Assembly (NCBI GenBank): GCA_028753945.1
Contig: JAPNXP010000001.1
Span: 11,212,501-11,276,500 of the forward strand
DNA length: 64,000 bases
Source: Hexactinellida sp. DTS-2022
Lineage: Eukaryota > Porifera > Hexactinellida
Direction: 5' to 3'
Shown here: one piece after another, positions 11,445-21,032 of the stretch
Numbering within the stretch: position 1 is the first letter of the stretch
Layout of the letters: every line of letters starts with the position of its first letter
The notes under the pieces: model-generated
What the model was told of the DNA's origin: nothing
Seen by the model: the letters and a program-made list of their open reading frames with translations, nothing else
The model's database searches: none
Position numbers and translations under genes: made by a program

Positions 11445-11804
11445 CTGTAATATCTCTGTCCTTTTATTTTGTTTGGATTTACCTAATTCTGTTTACTATA
11501 GTGACGCAGAAGATTGATGTAAGTTAAATATACATAATATGAATAATGCCTTATATCGTATAATAAATTACTTGTTTTTAATTGTCTTTATCCGTCCGGA
11601 TTTATTTATTTTCTTCTCGTACATACTAATATATTAGTTGCAGTCACATATGAACCGCTGTTCATACATAAATCAATATATATATTGTCTTGTATTTATA
11701 AATTATAAATACATGTATAATATATTGGGAATTGCATTGTGGTAGTTGGCAAAGTAAAAACTAACAATCAAGTCATCACAATTTAGTTTATGAGTTTTAT
11801 ATAG

Positions 11805-11963
11805 AAAAGACGTTGGACAGAGATGGAAGAAAGTCAGGTATTACGACTAAGCCAGAAATATGGAGCAGACTATGCGAAAATAGGGGAAGAGATGGGCTTG
11901 GGAGTCCACAAAGTAAAAAGCAAGCTGTATCACCTCTCAAAGAAGCAAAAACTAAAATTATAA
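11805..11963 (+). CDS. Myb/SANT-like terminal exon
   Basis: An open frame of 52 codons and a TAA reads KRRWTEMEESQVLRL, then YGADYAKIGEEMGLG and VHKVKSKLYHL. This matches a Myb/SANT helix-turn-helix repeat: the first Trp (RWT), the acidic turn, a Tyr where the second Trp usually stands (ADYAKI), and a recognition-helix-like K-V-K-S-K-L. It is preceded by ATATAG, an acceptor-like AG that also gives an in-frame TAG, so the segment would have to be an internal or last exon. No upstream exon was identified. Such domains occur in host chromatin factors and in transposon accessory proteins. It lies just outside repeat R1-1. Confidence 0.5.
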   Translation, partial: KRRWTEMEESQVLRLSQKYGADYAKIGEEMGLGVHKVKSKLYHLSKKQKLKL

Positions 11964-13075
11964 TTTGTGGCCAGGAGGATGACAGCCACTCCCTCCCCCT
12001 CGAGACCGATCTTATTAAATACATTAACTATGAATTACTGGCTTGGGAGCTATGGGACTAGTACATAGGCATGAAAACATAAATGATACGGTATTGCTTC
12101 GAATAAGTTCCGGCATGTATTCAAACAAGCGCTTATACAAAGCAATACGGTAATGGTGGGTGCATATATTTAAATAAATTAACTGTCAAAGGTATAATAG
12201 GTAAAGTAGGCTCGTGATTAGCATTTTTAGAGTATCAAAATCTCCCGGATTGGATTTGCTGATTTTCGGGAGACTCGGTCTGATTCCGGGAGACTCCCGG
12301 CCAATTCGGGAGGGTTGGCAATCCTAGGACTAATACGGACAAATGTTGATAGTCCCCTTATTTAGATATTAACGAGAGTCTAATGTATTATTATATGATG
12401 CCTATAAACTGAGGTATATTTTCTATATACTTAAATAGAATCTAGTGTAAACAATGGCTTATGAATTTGAGTGAACAATTTTAACATGAAATTATATACT
12501 CTTGTATGTCAGAGTATGGAATATGCAATTTTAGCACTCCTACGTTCATAATATGAGATTTTTCGCGGTTTTAAATTTCCTCGTGTTGCAATAGGGCCAA
12601 TAGCAAGTTCATTGTCCGAATCTGCAATGTATTTGCTTGATCACAACACTCCCTGAAAATGATGTACAAGAGGCAACGTACTGCTCAACTTAATCCTGGA
12701 ATTACCTCTTGAGGAGCTTCAATTATATACTGATAAAATAAAGACGTTTTCTAACAGTATTTTTTATTCTACAACTCTGGTACAGGAAAAACAAGTATGC
12801 TGATTCCGAATTTTGCATTAAAAAATTTTTAATATGAATATTCATTGTTGTTATTTCACAAAATATGTAGATAAATTGGTGAAAATAAAAATTATGAAAG
12901 TCATATAATGAATGGTTTAGGGGTGAGTAAGGCTGCGTAGCGGCCGTTACCGGCTGGTCCGATTTTGGCCGGACCAGTTTTAATTTGCTGTAACTATATT
13001 ATATAAGAGGGTCCAGTTTTTCCCGACCACTTTTAACTGTTTTGTACGAGACATTCCAGAGCCGTGCTACGCCCC
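11964..13075. other. No gene seen; old repeat pieces
   Basis: Contains a hAT-like right end (GGGAGACTCCCGG, GGGAGGGTTGGCAATCC, 12240-12325), one divergent monomer of the 142-bp satellite of Helitron H1 (12783-12898), and a GC-rich hairpin piece at 12930-12975 (GGCTGCGTAGCGGCCGTTA), shared with 17458, 30026 and 59547. Confidence 0.65.
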
Positions 13076-14745
13076 TGATAGTATAGTGGCCCAGTTCTAA
13101 TCTCAGTGCCTTGGTTAGTTATTATTATTTTCCATCCGTATCCTCTCCACAGAACAGAGTTTTATTAACTAAGAGCCCAAATTTTCAGGATGGGTGTCTC
13201 ATGGGTAACAGATGTGCACCTGGGGTCACGATTTCTGATTAACAAATTTTGGAAACATTTTTAACACCTTTAGAAATTTGTATGGTCCATAAGTCAAAGA
13301 CCTTTTACTAAACCCCATTTTTATGTTAGCATTGGAATCACCATAAAATTCTGCTTCTGATGGGTCTATACAAATTTTCAAATTGTGTTTCGTTTGTGCC
13401 ACAATTGAGTTACAAATTTCCTTTGTTTACAAAACACTTCAGTTCAGTTGAAAGTGTTAAATCTAATTCCATTGTTTCAACTTGTAATAAGTATATTGAT
13501 TCAACTTGGGAGATCGAGTAGGCTTCTATTTTCTAATTGAAAACTAAGATTATATTTTCGATAACAACGACAGATAAAAAATCCAAAATTGAAGCTGTGC
13601 CGAGTGCATGTTCCTTTGGAGGCACTATATATGGTGGCTGGTTAATTGAGTGCCTCCAAAGGAAAATGCTGTCGGAACAGCTGCAATTTTGGATTTTTTG
13701 TCATGTCATCATCAATATAAGGTGTTTAACCATTTCAGAATGGTGTATATGTATGATATGTCCCTTAAAGTGTCGGAGGTTTCCTTTTATGCCCACTTTA
13801 TTTGAGGATATTCTAGTTTTCGCATGAATATAATAGATGATGAGTCAGCATTTTTTATGTGGGTGGTGAGTCATCATTATACTTGAACCAATGCCTTAAG
13901 GCTTAGAAACATCGAATTCGCAAAATTGTAAACACATTTTTTTGACGATGTCATCACTTCCTCAAGGTGTCAAGACCCACTTGTCTAGGTGGCACGTGGC
14001 ATAAGGACCAATTGATAATTGAAGTTTGTTTCTATCTGCTATGATTTCTGAGATTAATGATATTTAATTAACACTAATTAATAATTATTTAAATATATTA
14101 ATAATTTAACACCATTATTATGTTTAATTATTTGAAATAACTATTAATTTACAATTAATTTGGCTACATATCTGAATTCCCCACATTAGATAACCCAATA
14201 AACAAAGTGGAAGCATGTGTATCGGTTAAATACAAACTGAATTAATTAGAATTAATTATGACAGTATATCCATTGTGCAATAATATTCTGGAAAATATAC
14301 TCATATTATTTGTCGTTGTTATGGAAATATAATCTTAGTTTTTAATTAGAAAATAGAAGCCTACTCGATCCCTCAAGTTGAATCAATATAATTATTACAA
14401 GTTGAAACAATGGAATTAGATTTAACACTTTCAACTAAACTGAAGTGTTTGTAAACAAAGGAAATTTCCAACTCAATTGTGGAACAAACGAAACCCAATT
14501 TAAAAATTCGTGCACTGTGACAAGGTGTAGAATTAGATTCTCTATCGAATGCATATAAATTGAATATTCTCGCACTATTTATTGTGCTTTTTTTAACATT
14601 AAACAGGTGTAAAAATGAGTCCAAAAAAGTGCAATAAAAAATCGTGAACCCAGGTGCACATCTATAACCCATGAGACACATATCCTGAAAATTTGGGCTC
14701 TTAGTTAGTAAAACTCTGTTCAGTAGAGGCTACGGACCAATAATA
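13076..14745. mobile_element. P element copy 1: long inverted repeat with palindromes
   Basis: Arms of about 400 bp face each other (13131-13552 and 14325-14742), for example ACTAAGAGCCCAAATTTTCA at about 13167 and its complement near 14690. A Pal1 half lies outside the left arm. Pal2 (13571-13703) sits in the inner part of the left arm. The middle (13703-14325) matches 30705-31080 of P copy 2. No coding capacity was recognised, so it looks like a non-autonomous foldback-type element. Confidence 0.7.
13571..13703. repeat. Pal2 palindrome, copy 1
   Basis: Arms AAAAAATCCAAAATTGAAGC and GCAATTTTGGATTTTTT, with GTTCCTTTGGAGGCAC inverted as GTGCCTCCAAAGGAAA. Other copies are at 14745-14870 and 30577-30705. 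Confidence 0.9.
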
Positions 14746-14870
14746 AAAATCCAAAATTGCAGCCTCTGCCGACAGCATGTTCCTTTGGAGGCAGTATCAA
14801 TAAACAACCAACAAAATATAGTGCCACCAAAGTAACATGCGTCGGCACAGGCTGCAATTTTGGATTTTTT
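14745..14870. repeat. Pal2 palindrome, copy 2
   Basis: AAAATCCAAAATTGCAGCC to GGCTGCAATTTTGGATTTT, with the inner arm CATGTTCCTTTGGAGGCA. It follows the right arm of P copy 1 and precedes a further P-arm fragment (14890-15540). Confidence 0.9.
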
Positions 14871-15540
14871 TATTTTTATTATTTTTATTATTTCTCCGTA
14901 GCAGTGCCCTGGCCACAACTGTATACATTAAGGGCTGAAATTTGGCATGTAGTTGCGAAGTGACCGTCTAATTTGCACCAGGGGTTACGATTTTTGATCA
15001 AATAATTTAACACCTATTTAAACTAAGGGAATACTTATCCACCGATCATTGGCGTTTGTATTAAAAAACCTCGCTACTTTCTACCGATTGTTTTTTTATG
15101 TTTATAAAAAACATCATCGGTAGAAAGTAGCGAGGTTTTTAATACAAACGCCGATGATCGGTGCTACCGATGATCGGTGGATAAGTATTCTCTTAAACTA
15201 ATTATACTTGATAACATAAAATAATAAATAGTGAGGTTCATAAAATTTACATATTTGGATAGAAAATTAAATTCTACACCTTTTCACAGTGCACGAATTT
15301 TCAAATTGGGCTTAGATTGTGCCACAATTGAGTTGCAGATTTCCTTTGTTTACTCACACTTCAATTTCAATAAAACTGTTAAATCTAATTCGAATGTTTC
15401 AACTTGTAATAATTATATTGATTTAACTTGATAAATCTTACTCTATTGTTTCAACTTGCGATAAATATATTGATTTAACTTGTTAAATCCTACTCTATTG
15501 TTTCAACTTGCGATAATTATATTGATTTAACATATAAATT
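14871..15540. repeat. P-arm fragment with 52-bp tandem units
   Basis: Complementary to 31760-32080 of P copy 2 (for example GCTGAAATTTGGCATGTAGT near 14934). It is interrupted by the MITE at 15027-15192 and ends in three 52-bp units, GTTTCAACTTG starting at 15396, 15448 and 15500. Confidence 0.7.
15027..15192. mobile_element. Palindromic MITE, copy 2 (MULE-like, 9-bp TSD)
   Basis: A 166-bp near-perfect hairpin with ends GGGAATACTTATCCACCGAT and ATCGGTGGATAAGTATTCTC, flanked by perfect 9-bp repeats TTAAACTAA (15018-15026, 15193-15201). Same family as 1744-1894. Confidence 0.9.
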
Positions 15541-15896
15541 CCAGCTGGCTTCTATTTAATGAATTAAAACAAATTAAATCAAATAAGGAATTTGTTGCCT
15601 TAGTTCAACTCAACTGTGGATAACATTGCTAAAATAAATAACTAATAGTATTATTTATTATCAATACAAAATGAATGAATGGCATTAAACAGAATTTACT
15701 AACGGGCTCCCTTCTTACTCAATCAACTAAAGATCCAAACTTAGGAAGATTCGAAGAATATAGATACAATATTTTATTGATAAGATAATTAAGTATATTG
15801 TACACTACATGATCATTTGTAGATTACACACGTGATTAAATTTGTTACAATATATTAAAAATTCTATCTAATTAGCTTTCAAGTCGAGGGACTTAG
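15541..15896. other. No gene seen
   Basis: AT-rich sequence upstream of the coiled-coil exon. Upstream exons of that gene might lie here, but none is recognisable. Confidence 0.5.
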
Positions 15897-16559
15897 TTAG
15901 TTTTTCCTTTTTATGTTCACTGTGAATCGAATCTCTCAAGTAGTATTCAGGAAAATGGTGAGTGCGCGCGTCAACTCCTTTGCTGTATTCCTCGAAATCG
16001 CGGACAGGATCAGGTTCCCCGAGTTGAGCAGCATGTTCTCCGGGATGAAGTTCCCCGAGTTGACGTGCCTGATCTAGTAAACGATCCAGGCTCACCTGGT
16101 GGCGATCGCGGAGGGTCTTCTGGTGGCGATCGTCGCATATCTTCCGTCAGTCAGGGCAGAAACGTGTCTGTCGGCACCACTTCACTTCCTTTATTGGAAG
16201 TTTCACAATCTCCTTGCGATGTTGCAGTATTACTTCAACTGTCTAGGGACAGCAGTTTCGAGGACTTACGGGCGATTCGTAATGAGATGAAAGCAATCAT
16301 GCATTCGCAGAGGGAGACAGCCAGTTTGCAAGAGGAGGTAACGATATCTCAGAGAAAAGTTAATGAAGAACAACAACAGTTTTCCATCATTTGGAAGCAG
16401 CGTTCTAAGGATGTAGAGGAGGCCATTAGGAGTAGGGATAAGGAAATAGAATCTTTGAATTCACAGGTTTCATTTTTGATGGAATCTGTTTCGAGTTCCG
16501 CGACAGAAGTTCGTTCAGATATTTCCCCGAAACGTACGAGAAGTGGCAAGAAATTTTAA
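15897..16559 (+). CDS. Coiled-coil protein exon (unknown family)
   Basis: An open frame of 220 codons to a TAA, without an in-frame ATG near its start (the first in-frame candidate is the GTG at 16065), so it is best read as a last exon. A plausible acceptor is TAGTATTCAG/G at 15950. The first third holds a direct repeat (GTTCCCCGAGTTGA, twice), then a Gly/Ser/Asp-rich stretch (SPGGDRGGSSGGD). The second half is a long charged helix with heptad-like spacing (AIRNEMKAIMHSQRETA, then EEAIRSRDKEIESLNSQVSF), ending in a basic tail (PKRTRSGKKF). GC content is clearly higher than the flanks. A decayed paralogue follows at 17621-18094. The function is unknown; it could be a host gene or an ORF1-like transposon protein. 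Confidence 0.5.
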   Translation, partial: LVFPFYVHCESNLSSSIQENGECARQLLCCIPRNRGQDQVPRVEQHVLRDEVPRVDVPDLVNDPGSPGGDRGGSSGGDRRISSVSQGRNVSVGTTSLPLLEVSQSPCDVAVLLQLSRDSSFEDLRAIRNEMKAIMHSQRETASLQEEVTISQRKVNEEQQQFSIIWKQRSKDVEEAIRSRDKEIESLNSQVSFLMESVSSSATEVRSDISPKRTRSGKKF

Positions 16560-16626
16560 ATTTTTATTTTTTTATAATTTGCATTTAGTTTACTAGTATT
16601 TATACTAAGTTATACTACTTAGTATA

Positions 16627-17153
16627 GGGAATACGGACAGTTCGCTACACGGACACTTCGCTACGGACAGTTCGCTACTGGACACTTCGCTACACCGACT
16701 GTTCGCCATATAACACACTTGTATGGAGTATTTTTGCCGACTAAAGTCCCAGCTGGGTGTCTTTTTATACTAGGATATAAGGACAAAGACCTGACCTTAA
16801 GCAGGTCTTTGTCCCTTTATACTACGTGTCCATGTAGTTAACTGTCCGTGTAGCGAAGTGTCCATGTAGCGAACTGTCCGTGTAGTTAACTGTCCGTGTA
16901 GTTAACTGTCCGTGTAGTTAACTGTCCGTGTAGCGAAGTGTCCATGTAGCGAACTGTCCGTGTAGTTAACTGTCCGTGTAGTTAACTGTCCGTGTAGCGA
17001 AGTGTCCATGTAGCGAACTGTCCGTAGCGAACTGTCCGTGTAGTTAACTGTCCGTGTAGCGAAGTGTCCATGTAGCGAACTGTCCGTGTAGCGAACTGTC
17101 CGTAGCGAAGTGTCCGTAGCGAAGTGTCCGTGTAGCGAACTGTCCGCATCCCC
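16627..17153. mobile_element. Foldback-type element FB1 made of 18-bp units
   Basis: Tandem 18-bp units (GTGTAGCGAACTGTCCGT and variants with TAGTTAAC or GAAGTGTCC) fill 16835-17150. The same unit runs in the opposite direction at 16633-16705, so the ends form inverted repeats (GGGAATACGGACAG outward on the left, GGGGATGCGGACAG when the right end is inverted). The centre holds a 13-bp hairpin (GGACAAAGACCTG). No ORF and no clear target duplication. Confidence 0.7.
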
Positions 17154-17457
17154 ATTATCATTAGGTCATTGTTTGATGACGGCATAGTTAATAATTTGCT
17201 TTGCAAATATTCTAATTATTCTAAGTATAGACGATAAATAATAGACATATACCAACTTATAATCTATGTGTATTACCTATGTAGTATATTTTATATAACT
17301 AAACTCACGGTTTGTTTGTTTATTATGTCCACGATATAATGTATTACATGGCGTAACAGTACCAATTGACATATTTTGAAAAAGAAAATACTGAACTGAA
17401 TTAAGTACGTGTGATTTACAAGTTACAGGTTTAACTATGAGTAATCTTTGAGGAGGG

Positions 17458-17548
17458 TAAGGCCGCGAAGCTGCCGTTAATTGTGTTGTGTAGTGTCTAA
17501 CACGAACAAACAAAGGTCGCGAAGCGACCGAGACCGAAAGGCTCGTAG
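17458..17548 (+). repeat. GC-end module, copy 1
   Basis: Reads TAAGGCCGCGAAGCTGCCG, then GGTCGCGAAGCGACC, then GAGACCGAAAGGCTCG followed by T. The same module ends at 30101, 49207 and 59622, and inverted at 27729. Hairpin GGTCGCgaaGCGACC followed about 12 bases later by CTCG/T resembles a Helitron 3' end with CTCG in place of CTRR. Confidence 0.75.
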
Positions 17549-17620
17549 TTCTAACTTCTCAATCTAATTCAATACGTATATTTTATAGTTATCACTACAT
17601 ATTCTGTCAGAACTCTATCT

Positions 17621-18094
17621 ATGAACATTTTCCTACACACCACCTCAAAGTTTGTATTGAAGAATATTCTAATGTCTCGTCTCATCCTTACAAGTTGTTG
17701 TTGTTGTTTCAATGTTTCTAATGTTCATCAACAAATAGGGGAAGACGAGACTGCTTGCAGTCATAAGCCTAATGAACAAGATCTCAAGCTCTTGAAACCA
17801 GGTCCTACCTCACTAGGTGATCACAGATTTACTCACCCACTAAGCGATCTCGACAGATCTCCTGCCCCACTAGTTCTAGAAGAACAAAAGCAACATGATT
17901 GCGCAGCTTGTTTGTCATCTGCTACTGATTCTGGCCAATAGGTCCTCAGATGTTCCGGAGTTGTAGCTTTAAAGATTTTAAAGCAATCCGAGATGAGATC
18001 AGAGAGATTTCGAGGTCACAGAAAGAAACCGCGAACACAAGCAGAAGTTTTCAAGGTGGAAATATTGTTTTGTTAGTAAATCGATTTTCCTGAA
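17621..18094 (+). pseudogene. Decayed paralogue of the coiled-coil exon
   Basis: The frame from 17621 (open to 17941) includes EDETACSHKPNEQDLKLL and LGDHRFTHPLSDLDRS. A second frame from about 17963 reads SFKDFKAIRDEIREISRSQK then ETANTSRSFQGG, which aligns with SFEDLRAIRNEMKAIMHSQR of the exon at 15897-16559. The two frames are separated by stops and a shift, so this copy is broken. The pair lies about 1.4 kb apart around the FB1 element and the GC-end module, suggesting a local duplication. Confidence 0.55.
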
Positions 18095-18095
18095 T

Positions 18096-19289
18096 AAGCG
18101 AGCGGCTCTCGGAATCTAATTTACAGAATGTTATGTTATTAAACGTATATTATTGTTATCATAATTTACAAACTAAACAAGATCAATAAAATCATTCTCG
18201 TATGCTCTGAACCCTCCCCCCTCAACCAAATCCTAGATACGCCCCTGTCACTCCTCTAAGAATAGCTGTACTAAATGTCTAGTGTGCACAGTTGACACAG
18301 ATCTAGTCGTGTTTCTTGTTGGCAAGTTATACTGGATATAATACTACGTCTGCATTTTTTGGGTAAGGCAAGAAGTCATCATAGGAGGCAAGGGACCTAA
18401 AATTATCATGACGTGACAAACTAATTGTCTTTGCCTACAATGCACTCAATCCTTATAAAAAGTAGAGTTCGATGCTCAGCATTTCCACTTGCTGGAAAGC
18501 TTCACTGTTATCCTTTATAATTAGGGCTGTAATCTGTATAATGTGGATCAACCAAGAAAAGAAATGTTTTGCCAAGTTAACAACATAGCACTCAAAACGA
18601 GTTGAATATCAGTCTGAAGTATGGTGCACCAGTGAGCAGATTGAACAATACGTACCTACTAGAGAAGGTCGGGGGCTGGACTCTTGATGATGATAACCAA
18701 TCATAGGTTCCTGTATGGAACACTGCAGTGAACTAGTAAATGCAGCTGCAAGAGTAAAATAGAATGTGGAAGTAGATGCGCGTGCTGAAAAGCGCGTTGG
18801 AAATGCACAGACCTATGTAGTATGTTCAATTGTGAGAAGCAATATTTTAGCAATATTTTCAGTTTTTCACACAACTCTCGTCTTATTACCTTTAATATCT
18901 TATCAAGTTATCATTAACCACTAAATGTAATATAACTTTTCAAATGATATTTGATTCGTTTAAAAAATAAGATATTCGGAATCAGCATGGAATTTCCGTT
19001 AATTAGAGGGGTCAAAGTTTGGTGCATTGGTCCGGAATGTCCACATCCACTTGCTAATCTGTCCTACTATAACAATTGATTTATTAATACGTACTTTGCA
19101 AATAACATTATAATGACATTTCTACTCGCACAATTAAATTTCCATGAAACGTGGGACTATTTAGGAAGCAAAAGCCATATCCCGTGGTTTAGTCATTTAA
19201 CGGGATGTCCCGCCGCTATCCCGCCCGTCCCGGGTTTTAGTAACAACCTTTAAAATACTTAGTCGCCAAAACGAACGAATATTTGAATA
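18096..19289. other. No gene seen
   Basis: AT-rich sequence with no repeat partner that I could find in this window and no coding ORF. Confidence 0.55.
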
Positions 19290-19431
19290 TCTATATTATT
19301 AAATCTCGATTGTTGCTTGTGTGTGTGTTTGTCCGGATTATCTTAAAGTGATGGGGGATAAGAAACCGCAATTAATATTGGGATATAAACTAACTTTCAA
19401 ATGTTATAATAGGTAAACAAATGTTATTATA

Positions 19432-20620
19432 GGTAAACAAGTATGCTGAACACGAATTTCGCATTTACAAATTTATAATATGAATATTTGTTGTTGTTGT
19501 TGACACAAAATAGGTAAACAAATTAATGAAAATTCAAAACCAACCTAGAAGTTAGCTTTAAACGGGTTTTATAGGTAAACAAGTACTGTATGCTGATTTC
19601 GAATTTCGCGTTTATAAATTTCTCACATGAATATTTGTTGTTGTTGTTTACACAAAATAGGTAAACAAATTAATGAAAATTCAAAATCAACCTAGAAGTT
19701 AGCTTTCAACGGGTATTATAGGTAAACAAGTATGCTGATTTCGAATTTCGCGTTTATAAATTTCTCATATGAATATTTGTTGTTGTTGTTTACATAAAAT
19801 AGGTAAACAAATTAGTGAAAATTCAAAATCAACCTAGAAGTTAGCTTTAAACGGGTTTTATAGGTAAACAAGTATGCTGATTTCGAATTTCGCGTTTATA
19901 AATTTCTCATATGAATATTTGTTCTTGTTGTTTACATAAAATAGGTAAACAAATTAGTGAAAATTCAAAATCAACCTAGAAGTTAGCTTCCAACGGGTAT
20001 TAAAGGTAAACAAGTATGCTGATTTCGAATTTCGCATTTACAAATTTATAATATGAATATTTGTTGTTGTTGTTGACACAAAATAGGTAAACAAATTAAT
20101 GAAAATTCAAAATCAACCTAGAAGTTAGCTTCCAACGGGTATTAAAGGTAAACAAGTATGCTGATTTCGAATTTCGCGTTTATAAATTTCTCATATGAAT
20201 ATTTGTTGTTGTTGTTGACACAAAATAGGTAAACAAATTAATGAAAATTCAAAATCAACCTAGAAGTTAGCTTTAAACGGGTATTAAAGGTAAACAAGTA
20301 TGCTGGTTTCGAATTTCGCATTTACAAATTTATAATATGAATATTTGTTGTTGTTGTTGACACAAAATAGGTAAACAAATTAATGAAAATTCAAAATCAA
20401 CCTAGAAGTTAGCTTTAAACGGGTTTTATAGGTAAACAAGTATGCCGAACACGAATTTCGCGTTTATAAATTTATCATATTAATATTTGTTGTTGTTGTT
20501 TACACAAAATAGGTAAACAAATTAATGAAAATTCAAAATCAACCTAGAAATTAGCTTTCAACGGGTTTTATAGGTAAACAAGTATGCTGATTTCGAATTT
20601 CGCATTTAAAAATTTCTAAA
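19432..20620. repeat. 142-bp tandem array
   Basis: About 8.4 units, with GGTAAACAAG starting at 19432, 19573, 19721, 19863, 20005, 20147, 20289, 20431 and 20573. The period is 142, with one unit of 148 and one of 141. Each unit contains a GTTGTTGTTGTT tract and TTTCGAATTTCGC. One isolated divergent monomer is at 12783-12898. Position inside a Helitron recalls the central tandem repeats of Drosophila DINE-1/Helentron elements. Confidence 0.95.
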
Positions 20621-20642
20621 AAGATAATATGAGATATGATAC

Positions 20643-20820
20643 CAAGGTTGGGATCAATTATAATTTTCAATTACAATTACGCTATCCTTATAATTTCAAC
20701 TACAATTACAATTACAATTATAGGGATTTGTGTTTTTCAATCACAATTACAATTACAATTATGTCAAAAACTTATTAATTGCAATAGAATTAATTAACAA
20801 TATAATTGAACCCAACCCTG
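20643..20820. mobile_element. hAT MITE with perfect 8-bp TSD
   Basis: 178 bp, ends CAAGGTTGGGATCAATTA and ATTGAACCCAACCCTG, flanked by TATGATAC (20635-20642, 20821-20828). Same family as 8403-8990. It sits between the 142-bp array and the H1 promoter. Confidence 0.93.
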
Positions 20821-20974
20821 TATGATACTATAGATAATTCGATTAATTAGAATGTAAAATAGTGTAGTTAACCAATGAGAATTTTCTACTTCTAACTATT
20901 AATTTAATTAGTTAATTTTATAACATGCATTAATTATTAACCAATGAGAATTAACTAATGAAGTATGCAGAGAG

Positions 20975-20990
20975 CTTAATATAAATAGCT
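20975..20990 (+). promoter_or_regulatory. TATA-like box of Helitron H1
   Basis: CTTAATATAAATAGC lies about 45 bases before the H1 ATG at 21033. Upstream are two direct repeats TTAACCAATGAGAATT (about 20867 and 20937), each with a CCAAT box. Confidence 0.45.
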
Positions 20991-21032
20991 GTATAGTAGC
21001 TGTCTAGAGCTAAAACTGAATTTTGTTCAAGA

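Larger units (their letters stand above)
9417..11760. repeat. Repeat R1, copy 1
   Basis: First of three copies of a multi-kilobase noncoding repeat (others 43755-46440 and 51890-56475). Shared landmarks include ACAGTTACCCTACACTACAG (9525), a CTTTGGGTAATCGTTAGCGC block (9740), a decayed pogo MITE (10110-10255), TTCGGTTAGATTATAC (10400), a pogo MITE and a hAT MITE. It has no ORF of note. The copies differ by indels of whole MITEs, so it is a mosaic of nested elements. Confidence 0.85.

Noticed and set aside
13571-13703. microRNA precursor
   Set aside because: Long, nearly perfect palindrome repeated three times in transposon-like settings; a MITE-like origin is simpler, although small RNAs could still arise.
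16835-17150. CRISPR-like or regulatory operator array of 18-bp repeats
   Set aside because: No spacers, and the units are mirrored at the other end, as in foldback elements.
19432-20620. CRISPR-like array
   Set aside because: Units are continuous 142-bp tandem repeats without unique spacers, in a eukaryotic transposon context.
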